From Subdoligranulum variabile (GTDB taxonomy: Bacteria; Bacillota; Clostridia; Oscillospirales; Ruminococcaceae): 64,000 nt of DNA. The DNA lies in contig SFKI01000016.1 in the NCBI GenBank assembly GCA_004554775.1, positions 28,859 to 92,858 on the forward strand, given 5' to 3'. The notes below the pieces were generated by a model. The model was not told where the DNA came from. It did no database searches and saw only the letters and a list, made by a program, of their open reading frames with translations. Position numbers and translations under genes: made by a program. This document shows, piece by piece, positions 52,991 to 61,602 of this stretch (positions within the stretch are counted from its first letter, which is position 1; each line of letters opens with the position of its first letter).

Positions 52991-54614
52991 AAGCAGCGTG
53001 TTTGCCGCCATCCGCATGGCCGCACGGGCGCACCACGTGCTGACGGTCGGAACCATTTTATGCGTTGCAGCGTCTGTTGTTGCATCTCTGCTGCCGCCGC
53101 TGCTGCTGGCGCGCATCATTGACGGCCTGACGGCGGGCCTGCCGCTGACGCTTTGGGCCGTGCTTGCCTATTTTTGCAGCCTGGCGCTGGAGGGTGTGCT
53201 GTCCTCGGCCCAGGAAAGTTTGCTGGTGCTGTTTGGGCAGAAAATGACCCACGCGCTGCGGTCCGAAATGTCGCACAAATTGACGCAGCTGCCTGCGAGC
53301 ACGCTGGTGGACCAAAACCCCGGCGAGGTGGCGGCGCGGTTTTCGGGCGATGTGGACACCGTGGAAGCGCTGTTCACCTCGGGCATTATCAGCATGGTGG
53401 CGGATGCGTGCCGCATTCTCTCCATCATGGCGGTGATTGCTGTAAAAAACACCGGTCTTGCGCTGATTTTGCTGCTGGTGCTGCCGTTGTTTGCGGCATT
53501 TACCCGCCATGTGCAGCGGCGGATGCTGGCCGCGCAGCTGGATAACCGCCGCGCCGTGGCCGCTGTTTCCGGCCAGGTGCCCGAAACGCTGCACAACATC
53601 CGCACCATCCGCGCGCTGGGCACGGAAGCCTACATGGAGCGCCGCTACGACAAACGCATTGCCGACGGCTACGCTGCCATGGAGCGTACCAATTTTTACG
53701 ATGCGATCTACTCCCCCGTCGTGCTGCTGCTGAATGCCGTGGTCGTCGCCATTGTGATGCTGCTTTCGGCATCCGGCAACGCAACGGTTTTGACGCTGTT
53801 CGGCATGTCGGTCGGTACGTCGGTGGCGATTATCAACTATATATCGCGCATTTTTGCGCCGATTGAAAGTCTGGGCATGGAGATTCAGACGATCCAATCC
53901 GCCATGGCAGGCGTCAAGCGCATTGATGCGTTCCTGACTCAGCCCGAGCGGACCATCCCCGGGGAGCGGCAAAAGGCCGCGCGGGGCGACGTGGAGCTGG
54001 CGCACGTGACGTTTGGCTATGGCGAAAAGCAGGTGCTGAACGACTTCTCGATGACCGTGCATCAGGGCGAACAGGTCACGCTGATCGGCCGCACGGGTGC
54101 GGGCAAAAGCACGATATTCAAGCTGCTTTTGGGGCTCTACCCGCCCGAGAGCGGCAGCGTAACGATCGGCGGCGTGCCGGTGGCGGACATCACCGACCGC
54201 GAGCGCCGCACCTGCATCAGCTGTGTGGAGCAGCATTTTGCCCGCGTGCCCGGCACGGTGCTGGACCAGATCACGCTGGGCGACCCGCAAATTACTGCCG
54301 AGATGGCAAAAAGTGCCGCGCAGCTGGCGGGCATCGACACAGCCATCCGCGCGCTGCCCGACGGGTACGATACCGTGTGCAGCGAGGGCATGTTCTCGCA
54401 GGGCGAATGGCAGCTTTTGTCCATCGCCCGGGCAGCCGCCGCCGACCCCGCTGTGCTGTTGCTGGACGAGATCACCGCCAACCTCGATGCCGAGACCGAA
54501 GCCCGCGTCCTGGACGCCCTGCGCCGGGCGTCCGAGGGTCGCACGGTACTGTCGGTGTCCCACAGAATTTATGAGAACCTGGGCGGGCGAACTGTAGAAA
54601 TCAAAATATTATAA
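52974..54614 (+). CDS. ABC exporter half-transporter 2 (degenerate signature)
   Basis: 546 residues, six helices plus ATPase domain. Walker A GRTGAGKST and Walker B VLLLDEITANLD with the catalytic Glu. The signature is SQGEWQ instead of LSGGQ. In the dimer the abnormal signature faces the Asp-type site of partner 1, so one composite ATP site is degenerate and the other canonical. Such pairs export drugs, peptides or lipids. Confidence 0.88.
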   Translation: MKRRNKSSVFAAIRMAARAHHVLTVGTILCVAASVVASLLPPLLLARIIDGLTAGLPLTLWAVLAYFCSLALEGVLSSAQESLLVLFGQKMTHALRSEMSHKLTQLPASTLVDQNPGEVAARFSGDVDTVEALFTSGIISMVADACRILSIMAVIAVKNTGLALILLLVLPLFAAFTRHVQRRMLAAQLDNRRAVAAVSGQVPETLHNIRTIRALGTEAYMERRYDKRIADGYAAMERTNFYDAIYSPVVLLLNAVVVAIVMLLSASGNATVLTLFGMSVGTSVAIINYISRIFAPIESLGMEIQTIQSAMAGVKRIDAFLTQPERTIPGERQKAARGDVELAHVTFGYGEKQVLNDFSMTVHQGEQVTLIGRTGAGKSTIFKLLLGLYPPESGSVTIGGVPVADITDRERRTCISCVEQHFARVPGTVLDQITLGDPQITAEMAKSAAQLAGIDTAIRALPDGYDTVCSEGMFSQGEWQLLSIARAAAADPAVLLLDEITANLDAETEARVLDALRRASEGRTVLSVSHRIYENLGGRTVEIKIL

Positions 54615-54640
54615 ATTGTCGCTTATTTTCGGGAAAAGCC

Positions 54641-54671
54641 TTGACCTTCCAGTGGGTGCAGGGTGTACGAT
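54641..54671 (+). promoter_or_regulatory. MerR-type promoter with 19-bp spacer
   Basis: TTGACC (54641-54646), a 19-bp spacer, TACGAT (54666-54671). The over-long spacer, holding an imperfect dyad, is the mark of a promoter untwisted by a MerR-family activator. Confidence 0.75.
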
Positions 54672-54694
54672 GACCGGGAAAGGAGCGTGATGTT

Positions 54695-55579
54695 ATGAAC
54701 ATCAAGCAGACAGCGGATGCGTCGGGCGTATCGGCGCGGAACATCCGCTACTATGAGCAGGCGGGGCTGCTGGCCCCGGAGCGCAACCCAGAGAACGACT
54801 ACCGTATCTATACGGATGCCGATGTGCGGACGCTGAAACTGATTCGTGTGCTGCGCACACTGGATATGCCAGTGGAGGATATCCGCGCGGTGTTGAGCGG
54901 TACACTGCCGCTGACCGAGGCTGCCGAACGCCAGCGCCGACAGCTGGAGGCCGAGCAGCAAAAGCTGGCGGCCGCCGCAGCCTTCTGCACGGAGCTGGCC
55001 GCCGGCGGCCGAACGGCGGCAGAGCTGGATGTGGACGCCTGCCTGGCCCGGATGGACTCCCCTGCCCCGGCGGGCGGCTGGTTTACCGGCTGGGTGCAGG
55101 ACTACCGGAAAATGGCGGCTGCCGAGCATAAACGGCAGTTTACCTTTACGCCGGACACCGCCATTGCAACCCCGCAGGAATTTACGGCGGCGCTGCTGGC
55201 TTGGGCAGACGAAAACGGCGTGGATGTGACCATAACCCGGGAGAGCATGACCCCGCGTTTTACACTGGACGGCATTGAGTACAGGGCCGTGCGGTATTCG
55301 AGCCATGTGCGCAATATCCCGATACTGCGGGTGCGGTGTGAGGTGAGCGATCCATCGGCGCTGGCGGTGGAGGGCGGCCCGAAGCGACTGCGGGTGCAGA
55401 GATTTCTGCACTACGGCCTGCCGGTGCTTGTATGCCTTGCATTGGCGGTGGTCTGGGTCTGCACCCGGAATATGCCGCTTTGGCCCGACAAGGCGGCTAT
55501 GCTGCTGGTGCTGGGCGCTCTCGGCGTCGGGTACGGCTTCCGCGGGTGGTATCTCTACTACAATGATCGGGACCAATAA
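54695..55579 (+). CDS. MerR-family regulator with C-terminal membrane helices
   Basis: 294 residues. The N-terminal MerR HTH is clear (NIKQTADASGVSARNIRYYE, NDYRIYTDADVRTLKLIRVL), then a coiled-coil helix (about 70-95). A middle domain follows with no metal-binding Cys pattern. Near the C-terminus are two hydrophobic helices (YGLPVLVCLALAVVWVC and AAMLLVLGALGVGYGF). A MerR protein tethered to the membrane could sense membrane stress or substrate of the adjacent ABC exporter. Preceded by a 19-bp-spaced promoter. Confidence 0.85.
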   Translation: MNIKQTADASGVSARNIRYYEQAGLLAPERNPENDYRIYTDADVRTLKLIRVLRTLDMPVEDIRAVLSGTLPLTEAAERQRRQLEAEQQKLAAAAAFCTELAAGGRTAAELDVDACLARMDSPAPAGGWFTGWVQDYRKMAAAEHKRQFTFTPDTAIATPQEFTAALLAWADENGVDVTITRESMTPRFTLDGIEYRAVRYSSHVRNIPILRVRCEVSDPSALAVEGGPKRLRVQRFLHYGLPVLVCLALAVVWVCTRNMPLWPDKAAMLLVLGALGVGYGFRGWYLYYNDRDQ

Positions 55580-55611
55580 AAATGGGAGACAGCGCGGGCT
55601 GTCTCCCATTT
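55580..55611. terminator. Bidirectional terminator
   Basis: AAATGGGAGACAGC pairs with GCTGTCTCCCATTT around a 4-nt loop; T-rich on both sides. Ends the MerR gene (+) and the HAD gene (-). Confidence 0.85.
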
Positions 55612-55614
55612 GAT

Positions 55615-56265
55615 TTATCCCAGCAGCAGTTTGTGCAGGTCTTGCACGGTATCTGCGATTGCGGCGGCACCGGCAGAGTGGAGTTCTTCGCGGGTGCCGT
55701 AGCCGTAGAGGGCGCCAATGCAGGGCAGGGCGTTTTTCTTTGCACCGACCACATCGTGCTCGCGGTCGCCGATCATGACGACGCCGGTCTTGTCGGTAAG
55801 GGCAATCGTTTCCAACGCGTAGGCGATGACCTCGGCCTTGTCGGTGCGGGTCTCGTCCAGGGTAGCGCCGCAGATGGCCGTAAAATACGGTTCCAGATCA
55901 AAGTGCGCCATGATGCGGCGGGCGTATTCCTCGGGCTTGCTGGTGGCCAGCACCAGCTGGCAGCCGCGGGCGTGCAGGTCAGCCAGCATCGCAGGGATGC
56001 CAGGATAGACCTCGTTTTCAAAAATGCCCTTGGTGGGGAAATACTCGCGGAAAGCCGCCACCGCGCGGTCGGCATCAGCGGCGCTCAGTCCGCACAAATT
56101 GCGGAACGAGTCGATCAACGGCGGGCCAAGGAACCGGCGCAGCGTGGCATCGTCGGGCACAGGCAGGCCCAGTTTTCGGCAGCCGTACCGTACCGAATTG
56201 AGGATGCCGGGGGCAGAATCGGTCAGCGTGCCGTCAAGATCGAATAAAATCGTTTTGTATTGCAT
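55615..56265 (-). CDS. HAD-family phosphatase (phosphoglycolate phosphatase/PpaX-like)
   Basis: 216 residues. HAD motif I FDLDGTLTDS (nucleophile Asp), motif II VLATSKP, motif III Lys about residue 150 and motif IV MIGDREHDV. The cap domain is type C1. Family members remove phosphate from small metabolites such as phosphoglycolate or pyrophosphate-linked substrates. Start ATG 56265 after AAGGGG. It begins 10 bp after the stop of the glycosyltransferase gene, so both are co-transcribed. Confidence 0.88.
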   Translation of the reverse strand: MQYKTILFDLDGTLTDSAPGILNSVRYGCRKLGLPVPDDATLRRFLGPPLIDSFRNLCGLSAADADRAVAAFREYFPTKGIFENEVYPGIPAMLADLHARGCQLVLATSKPEEYARRIMAHFDLEPYFTAICGATLDETRTDKAEVIAYALETIALTDKTGVVMIGDREHDVVGAKKNALPCIGALYGYGTREELHSAGAAAIADTVQDLHKLLLG

Positions 56266-56274
56266 GGGCACCCC

Positions 56275-57294
56275 TTAGTTGAACTTGAACAGCTTCTGCG
56301 CGATGCGGTAGCCGCCAATGCTCAGCTTGCTGCCCAGCCAACCGGGCAGGTTGCAGGCCTCGGCTAGCGAGAGGCGGCAGCGGCGGTACAGGCGGACATC
56401 GTGAGCTTTCAGGTCAGCCCAGAGCTGCCTGCGCTTTTCCATCGCTTCGGCACTGCCGTCCAGTGTCAGGAAGATGCTGGAAATTGCCATCATCATTGAG
56501 AAATAATTCAGCATATAGGCGCGCAGCTTGTCCTGGGTGACGGGCAGCGCGTAAACGTCGACGGCTTCCATCATGATGCGGGTCACACGCAGCTGCTGGT
56601 CTACGCGCTTGATCATGTTCTTTTCGTTGACGCTTTGGTCGTCGCGGCCGATGAAGTAACGGTAGAGATCCAGGTTGAGGTAGTAGATGGTCTCGACCTC
56701 GGGCAAGGGCTGGTAGACAAAAATGTTGTCAACATAGAACGTGTGCTTGGGCAGCACCATGCCGGACTTGCGCAGCACTTCGGTGCGGTAGATAACGCTG
56801 TGCATCAGGATGTTTTTGTTCGGCGGGAAGTGGCCGATCTCGCTCCACTTGAACACGCGGCCCTCGGGCAGAATGCCGGTGTAATCCACCACATTGCGGG
56901 TGTTGTCGGCCACATGCTCATAGACGTAGTTGGCCATGACAAGGTCGACGGGCTTTTCGGCGCTGGCCTGGACGCGCAGCACGTCCATGACCTGCGCCAA
57001 GGCATCATCATCGAGCCAGTCGTCAGAGTCGACGACCTTAAAGTACATGCCGGTGGCATTGCGGATGCCCTGATTCACGCCCTCGCCATGGCCGCCGTTC
57101 TCCTGATGGATAGCGCGGACGATGGTGGGGTATTTGGCGGCGTATTCATCGGCGATCTTGCCGGTGTCGTCTTTGGAGCCGTCATCCACAAGGATGATCT
57201 CGGCATCCTCGCCAGCGGGCAGCAAGGTCTCGATGCAATGGCTCATATAAGCGGCCGAATTGTAGCACGGCACAGTAAAGGTGATGAGTTTCAT
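56275..57294 (-). CDS. Glycosyltransferase family 2
   Basis: 339 residues. The GT-A fold shows VPCYNSAAYM at the start, ILVDDGSKDDTG and the DxD-like VVDSDDW. The C-terminal half has no family signature (PLPEVETIYYLNLDLYRYFI). Likely transfers a sugar from a nucleotide-activated donor in wall or capsule synthesis. Forms a minus-strand pair with the HAD gene. Nothing else is recognisable in 57295-57486. Confidence 0.88.
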   Translation of the reverse strand: MKLITFTVPCYNSAAYMSHCIETLLPAGEDAEIILVDDGSKDDTGKIADEYAAKYPTIVRAIHQENGGHGEGVNQGIRNATGMYFKVVDSDDWLDDDALAQVMDVLRVQASAEKPVDLVMANYVYEHVADNTRNVVDYTGILPEGRVFKWSEIGHFPPNKNILMHSVIYRTEVLRKSGMVLPKHTFYVDNIFVYQPLPEVETIYYLNLDLYRYFIGRDDQSVNEKNMIKRVDQQLRVTRIMMEAVDVYALPVTQDKLRAYMLNYFSMMMAISSIFLTLDGSAEAMEKRRQLWADLKAHDVRLYRRCRLSLAEACNLPGWLGSKLSIGGYRIAQKLFKFN

Positions 57295-57486
57295 AAGTTT
57301 CTCCCATTGTGTTTGGTCATAAAAGGACAGTATATATCATACGCCCTTTGGGCCAAAATTGCAAGCGGAACGACAAAAAGCGCCCGGTGCCAACGCTTGC
57401 ACATTGGCACCGGGCGGCTGCTTGCTGGGAGATTTCGGTTTTTACACGGGTCTGTACGGTTTGGGGGAACCGCGCAGGTTTACGTT

Positions 57487-57627
57487 TTACATCCCATCAC
57501 CATAGCGGTTATAGCGATGAATGCCCGACGGCATCACGTCGTTATACATTTCTTCCGGCAGGCCGTACGGCGGGGCAGGCTCCAGAAAACCATACATCCA
57601 CTCGGCTAACGTGTGCAGCTTCAACAT
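57487..57627 (-). CDS. 46-residue small protein
   Basis: Starts MLKLHTLAEWMYGFLEPAPP with AAAGGAG 9 nt ahead of the ATG and ends RYNRYGDGM. It has a strong promoter about 100 bp upstream and a folded leader. Proline/aromatic-rich, no membrane helix. Family not recognised; the combination of promoter, leader and ribosome site argues for a real gene. Confidence 0.55.
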   Translation of the reverse strand: MLKLHTLAEWMYGFLEPAPPYGLPEEMYNDVMPSGIHRYNRYGDGM

Positions 57628-57667
57628 ACAACCCATCTCCTTTCCGTTATCGGCGGGTCTTTGGTGG

Positions 57668-57711
57668 GGTGATACCACTGCTGCGGGGCCTTGGCCCTTC
57701 GCGGTATCACC
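57668..57711 (-). promoter_or_regulatory. Structured leader hairpin of the small-protein gene
   Basis: GGTGATACC (57668-57676) pairs with GGTATCACC (57703-57711), enclosing a second stem GGGCC/GGCCC. About 40 nt before the start codon of the 46-aa gene. Confidence 0.6.
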
Positions 57712-57729
57712 TTTTCCTTTTCTGTCTTT

Positions 57730-57758
57730 ATTATATGCGATAAGTCCGTCTTTTGCAA
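57730..57758 (-). promoter_or_regulatory. Promoter of the 46-residue gene
   Basis: Minus strand TTGCAA (57753-57758), 17-bp spacer, TATAAT (57730-57735). Confidence 0.85.
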
Positions 57759-57846
57759 GGTGCATTTTGTACAAACTTACAAAAGTTATTTTTATATTTT
57801 AAACTATTTCAGCATATTGTACATTTTTAGATTGCATCTGTGCGCG

Positions 57847-57960
57847 TTACGCGGACAGCTCTTCCCATGCTTCCTGCATGGTGTCGGCCGAGAAGAGGAA
57901 CTCGCCCTGCTCAGAATAAACTTCGATGTGGCCTGCTACGTAACGAAACTGCTGGGTCAT
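57847..57960 (-). CDS. 37-residue small protein
   Basis: Encodes MTQQFRYVAGHIEVYSEQGE then FLFSADTMQEAWEELSA: a pattern of two strands and a helix. A GGAAAGGCGG lies 8-14 nt before ATG 57960. TATAAT lies about 55 bp upstream on the minus strand. Resembles widely distributed Firmicute mini-proteins of unknown role, but I cannot assign a family. Confidence 0.55.
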   Translation of the reverse strand: MTQQFRYVAGHIEVYSEQGEFLFSADTMQEAWEELSA

Positions 57961-58036
57961 GGTGTGTACCGCCTTTCCTGTGTGTTTGCTTGTTATGCTT
58001 CTATTATACAGGATGACGAGTACTATAATTTGGACT

Positions 58037-58447
58037 TTAATGCTCTGTGGCCCGTTTTGCGATACGATAAATCGGTCTTTCAAGCAAATTTTCGGCCCCG
58101 CGCAGCACCAGCAACACCCAAAAGCAGAGCACGAACCAGTAAAAGCTGTACAACGGGCAGACCAGCCCTGCCACATTGCCCCACTGGGCGCTGTAATCCC
58201 AGACGGCCAGATGCAGCACATAGCGGCAGACAAGGCCAATGCCCAGCTCTACCCCGCTGGCGGCGGCAGCCCCGCACAAGGCGGCTGCCCCCAACGGCAG
58301 GCTGTGCCGCCGGGCCAGCGCTTGCAGCAGGCAGAGGCACGCCCCGCCCGCGGCAAACATCGTCCAGTGGGTAGTACCGCGCCAGGCAAGCTCGACGGCC
58401 TGATACCCCGCCCCGCCCAGGGCAAACAGTACAAACTGCTCCAACAT
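58037..58447 (-). CDS. CmpB-type (putative ABC-transporter type IV) membrane protein
   Basis: 136 residues, four or five membrane helices. The pattern WDYSAQWGNVAGLVCPLYSF (about 88-107) matches the CmpB family of small Firmicute membrane proteins, which are of unknown role. Start ATG 58447 after GAGGGGTG, part of a terminator hairpin. Confidence 0.65.
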   Translation of the reverse strand: MLEQFVLFALGGAGYQAVELAWRGTTHWTMFAAGGACLCLLQALARRHSLPLGAAALCGAAAASGVELGIGLVCRYVLHLAVWDYSAQWGNVAGLVCPLYSFYWFVLCFWVLLVLRGAENLLERPIYRIAKRATEH

Positions 58448-58453
58448 ACAAAA

Positions 58454-58487
58454 CACCCCTCCCGCTATAGTATGTGCGGGAGGGGTG
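58454..58487 (-). terminator. Terminator of the nicotinate PRTase gene that also hides the next ribosome site
   Basis: CACCCCTCCCGC pairs with GCGGGAGGGGTG around a 10-nt loop, then GTTTTGT on the minus strand. The second arm contains the GGGAGGGGTG used as ribosome site by the CmpB-like gene just downstream. Confidence 0.7.
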
Positions 58488-58510
58488 CATTGTAACCGTT
58501 TTGTAATGTT

Positions 58511-59956
58511 TTACTTAGACAGTTTCTTCAGCAGGCTGCTGCGGGTATCCCACAGTTTCTGGCTGAGGTCAACGTAGTAGCGGTGCGGGTTCTCAAAACG
58601 CTTGACCTCGTCCCACAGGGTGTTGACCTGGGCCTTGCAGAACTTTTTGATGTCGTCCAGGCTCGGAGACTGATAGACGCGCTTACCGTTCTCGTAGATC
58701 GGGGTGGACAGGCAGCGAGCCGTGCAGTTGACGTAGGTGCATTCCTTCCAAGTCTCGATGGGGTCAAACAGGGTGATGCCGTGCTGAGTCTCGACCTGCT
58801 CATCGGCCATCGCGATGAGGTCGGCCATGGCCTTGCCGTCCTGGTCGTAGATACGCCAGACTTTCTTCAGGCAGGGAATGGTCATCTTCTCGGCGGATTC
58901 AGACAGCTTCATCTTGGGGGTGTAGCTGCCGTCGTCCTCCTTGACAGCGGCCAACTTGTACACGCCGCCGAACACAGGGTCGCTCTTGGCGGTGATCATG
59001 TTTTCGCCGATACCAAAGCTGTCCACGCGGGCACCCTGCAGGATCAGATCGCGGACAATGTACTCGTCCAGGCTGTTGGACGCGCAGATCGTGCAGTCGG
59101 GGTAGCCAGCCTCATCCAGCATCTTGCGGGCCTTTTTGGACAGGTAGGCGATATCACCGGAGTCGATGCGGATGCCCTTGGGGCGCTTGCCCATCGGCTT
59201 GAGGACCTCGTCAAATACCTTGATGGCATCGGGCACACCGTGGCGCAGCACATTATAGGTATCGACCAGCAGCACGCAGGCGTCGGGGTACAGTTCGGCG
59301 TATTTTTTGAAGGCTTCGTACTCAGACGGGAACATCTGCACCCAGCTGTGGGCCATCGTGCCGGAGGCCGGGATGCCGAAATCGCGGGCAGCCATCACGC
59401 AGGAGGTGGAGCCGCAGCCGCCGATGTAGGACGCGCGCGCGCCGAAGTAGGCGGCGTCATACCCTTGCGCACGGCGGGCACCGAACTCCATGACCGGGCG
59501 GCCAGCGGCGGAACGCACAATGCGGTTGGCCTTGGTAGCGATCAGGCACTGGTGGTTGAACGTAACCAGCAGCAGGGTCTCCAGCAGCTGGCACTCAATA
59601 GCCGGGCCCTCGACCGTAACAATGGGCTCCTGCGGGAAGATGGGCATACCCTCTTCGATGGCCCAGATGTTGCAGTGCAGCTTGAAGTTTTCGAGATAAG
59701 TCAGGAACTTTTCGTTAAACGTGTTGGTGGAGCGCAGATATTCGATGTCCGCTTTGGTAAATTTCAGATGATCGACGGCGTCGATGAACTGCTGCAAGCC
59801 CGCCATGATGGCGTAGCCGCCGCCATCGGGCACGCGGCGGAAGAACATGTCAAAGACGGCGATCTTGTCTACATACCCCTCGTCGAGATAGCCGGCCGAC
59901 ATAGTCAGCTCGTAGAAATCCGTCATGGTCGTAAGGTTGCGTTTTACGTCTAACAT
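58511..59956 (-). CDS. pncB: Nicotinate phosphoribosyltransferase
   Basis: 481 residues. Makes nicotinate mononucleotide from nicotinate and PRPP (NAD salvage). Family landmarks: NLTTMTDFYELTMSAGYLDE at the N-terminus, EFGARRAQGYDAA, SCVMAARDFGIPASGTMAHS and RIDSGDIAYLS, with the phospho-acceptor His in the GTMAHSWVQ segment. Start ATG 59956 behind GGAGGAA. Terminator just downstream. Confidence 0.94.
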   Translation of the reverse strand: MLDVKRNLTTMTDFYELTMSAGYLDEGYVDKIAVFDMFFRRVPDGGGYAIMAGLQQFIDAVDHLKFTKADIEYLRSTNTFNEKFLTYLENFKLHCNIWAIEEGMPIFPQEPIVTVEGPAIECQLLETLLLVTFNHQCLIATKANRIVRSAAGRPVMEFGARRAQGYDAAYFGARASYIGGCGSTSCVMAARDFGIPASGTMAHSWVQMFPSEYEAFKKYAELYPDACVLLVDTYNVLRHGVPDAIKVFDEVLKPMGKRPKGIRIDSGDIAYLSKKARKMLDEAGYPDCTICASNSLDEYIVRDLILQGARVDSFGIGENMITAKSDPVFGGVYKLAAVKEDDGSYTPKMKLSESAEKMTIPCLKKVWRIYDQDGKAMADLIAMADEQVETQHGITLFDPIETWKECTYVNCTARCLSTPIYENGKRVYQSPSLDDIKKFCKAQVNTLWDEVKRFENPHRYYVDLSQKLWDTRSSLLKKLSK

Positions 59957-59977
59957 GGATATTCCTCCAAAGTTTTC

Positions 59978-61327
59978 TTATTTCTTAGGCTTCGACTTTT
60001 TGCGCGGCTTCAGTACGCCCAGTGCTGCCAGAATGAACAGGAACGCGTACACAGCCACGACAATCATCGTAAGCATAACAACAACTTTAAAGTAGGTGCT
60101 GGAGAAGAACTCGCCCACGCGGGCGATGGTGTACAGCACCTGATTGCGGGCCACATCGCTGCCAGCGATCAGGTCCGTTGTGCCGATGACTTCCCCCTCG
60201 ATAGTCAGCGTGACGGTGCCGACCACGTCCCCCTGCTTGACCGGTGCGGCGATGCTTTTGGGCAGGTTGAAGGTCTGCTCGGTCAGCGCAGCGCCGCCCT
60301 CCTTGGGCAGCAGGGTCATCATATTATCGGTCGGGTAAAGCATCACGGTATCGGACTGGGTGGCGTAATCCACCGGGATCTCGGTAATGGGCTGGGTGGG
60401 GTCAAGCGCCGCCGCGATGGTGAATGAGTCAAAGATCACGTCCATCAGTTTGGCCGTTTCCACAAGCGCCGGGCGGGCGCCATCGGGGTCAGCCTCGTAC
60501 GGGACATTGAGCACTACGCTGATATAGCTGACGCCGTCCTGGGTGTGCCACCCGGCAAAGTTCTGCCACTCGCCCAGGCTGCCGGTCTTTCCGCCGCGCA
60601 CGTAGGGGCGGTAATAGCTGCTGCCCTCGTAAAGCATCTTATCGGTGCTTTGCAGAATATAGGTGCCGGGGGTGACGTAGCGGTCGTTGGTGCCCATATC
60701 GTAGGTGGGGGTGGCCACGGCCGTTGCAAAGATATCGTACGACGTCAGCGCGCGCAGGATAAGATAGGCATCACGGGCGGTGGTGACGTTGTTGGTATCC
60801 AGGCCGCAGGGGTCGGCAAAGGTGGTTCCGGTGCAGCCGATACGGGCGGCTTCCTCGTTCATCATCGCCACAAAATTGTCGATGCTGCCGCCGCCTATAT
60901 AGTCGGCCACGATGTAGGCGGCCTCGTTGGCGCTGGGCAGCATCATGGCGTACAGCAGATTGCGCAGGGTCTGGGTCTCGCCCTTGCGGATATCCGCCGT
61001 GGACGCGTTGGTGGTTTTTTCCCAGATCAGGTCGTAGATATAACTGGGGGCCGTTAAGCTGATGGTGTCCAGCTGGTCCTGGTAGTTTTCCAGCAGCAGC
61101 AGGGTCGTCATCAGTTTGGTCAGGCTGGCCGCTTGCAGCGGGGTCTCGCTGTTTTTCTCGTAGACCACAATGTTGGTGTCCAGATTGACCACATAGGCGG
61201 CGGGGGCCAGGATATCCGGCGCAATATCGGCCGCCGAGCCGTTGATCCCCTCGGCCGCCACCGGCAGCCCCAGCACGATCACCAGCACAAAGGTGCACAG
61301 CACCGCGCAGAACTTTTTCATAGGCAT
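59978..61327 (-). CDS. D-alanyl-D-alanine carboxypeptidase (DacF/PBP5-like)
   Basis: 449 residues. Signal sequence (FCAVLCTFVLVIVLGLPVAA), transpeptidase domain with SLTK (nucleophile Ser), SAN and KTG (RGGKTGSLGE). A C-terminal beta-domain and a final membrane anchor (VVVMLTMIVVAVYAFLFILA) are followed by a basic tail. Trims the last D-Ala from peptidoglycan stem peptides at the outer face of the membrane. Confidence 0.92.
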   Translation of the reverse strand: MPMKKFCAVLCTFVLVIVLGLPVAAEGINGSAADIAPDILAPAAYVVNLDTNIVVYEKNSETPLQAASLTKLMTTLLLLENYQDQLDTISLTAPSYIYDLIWEKTTNASTADIRKGETQTLRNLLYAMMLPSANEAAYIVADYIGGGSIDNFVAMMNEEAARIGCTGTTFADPCGLDTNNVTTARDAYLILRALTSYDIFATAVATPTYDMGTNDRYVTPGTYILQSTDKMLYEGSSYYRPYVRGGKTGSLGEWQNFAGWHTQDGVSYISVVLNVPYEADPDGARPALVETAKLMDVIFDSFTIAAALDPTQPITEIPVDYATQSDTVMLYPTDNMMTLLPKEGGAALTEQTFNLPKSIAAPVKQGDVVGTVTLTIEGEVIGTTDLIAGSDVARNQVLYTIARVGEFFSSTYFKVVVMLTMIVVAVYAFLFILAALGVLKPRKKSKPKK

Positions 61328-61423
61328 GGTTTCCTTTTGGTTGGTATACGGTATTAGTATAGCAAATTGAGGGGGAAAATAAAAGGGTGAATGTTAAGAA
61401 TTTAAGGGGTTGCGCATGGTAAA

Positions 61424-61600
61424 GCCTCCCTTGTGTAAAGGGTGATTCCCCACAGTGTGGGGAGATGTCGCGCAGCGACAGAGGGGCCCGACGCGTAAGC
61501 GGGTGCCCCGCAGGGGCAGTGGGATTGTGGTTTTACGGGGGTAGCCCGATATGTGGGCAAGGTCACAATCCCCCACCCGCTTCGCGGCAGCCGCAAAACA
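61424..61600. repeat. REP-like intergenic repeat, copy 2
   Basis: Contains CCCTTGTGTAAAGGG and GTCACAATCCCCCACC, as in copy 1 near 36.4 kb, with several internal hairpins (CCCCACAGTGTGGGG; GGTGCCCCGCAGGGGC). No gene in 61328-61602. Confidence 0.6.
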
Positions 61601-61602
61601 AA

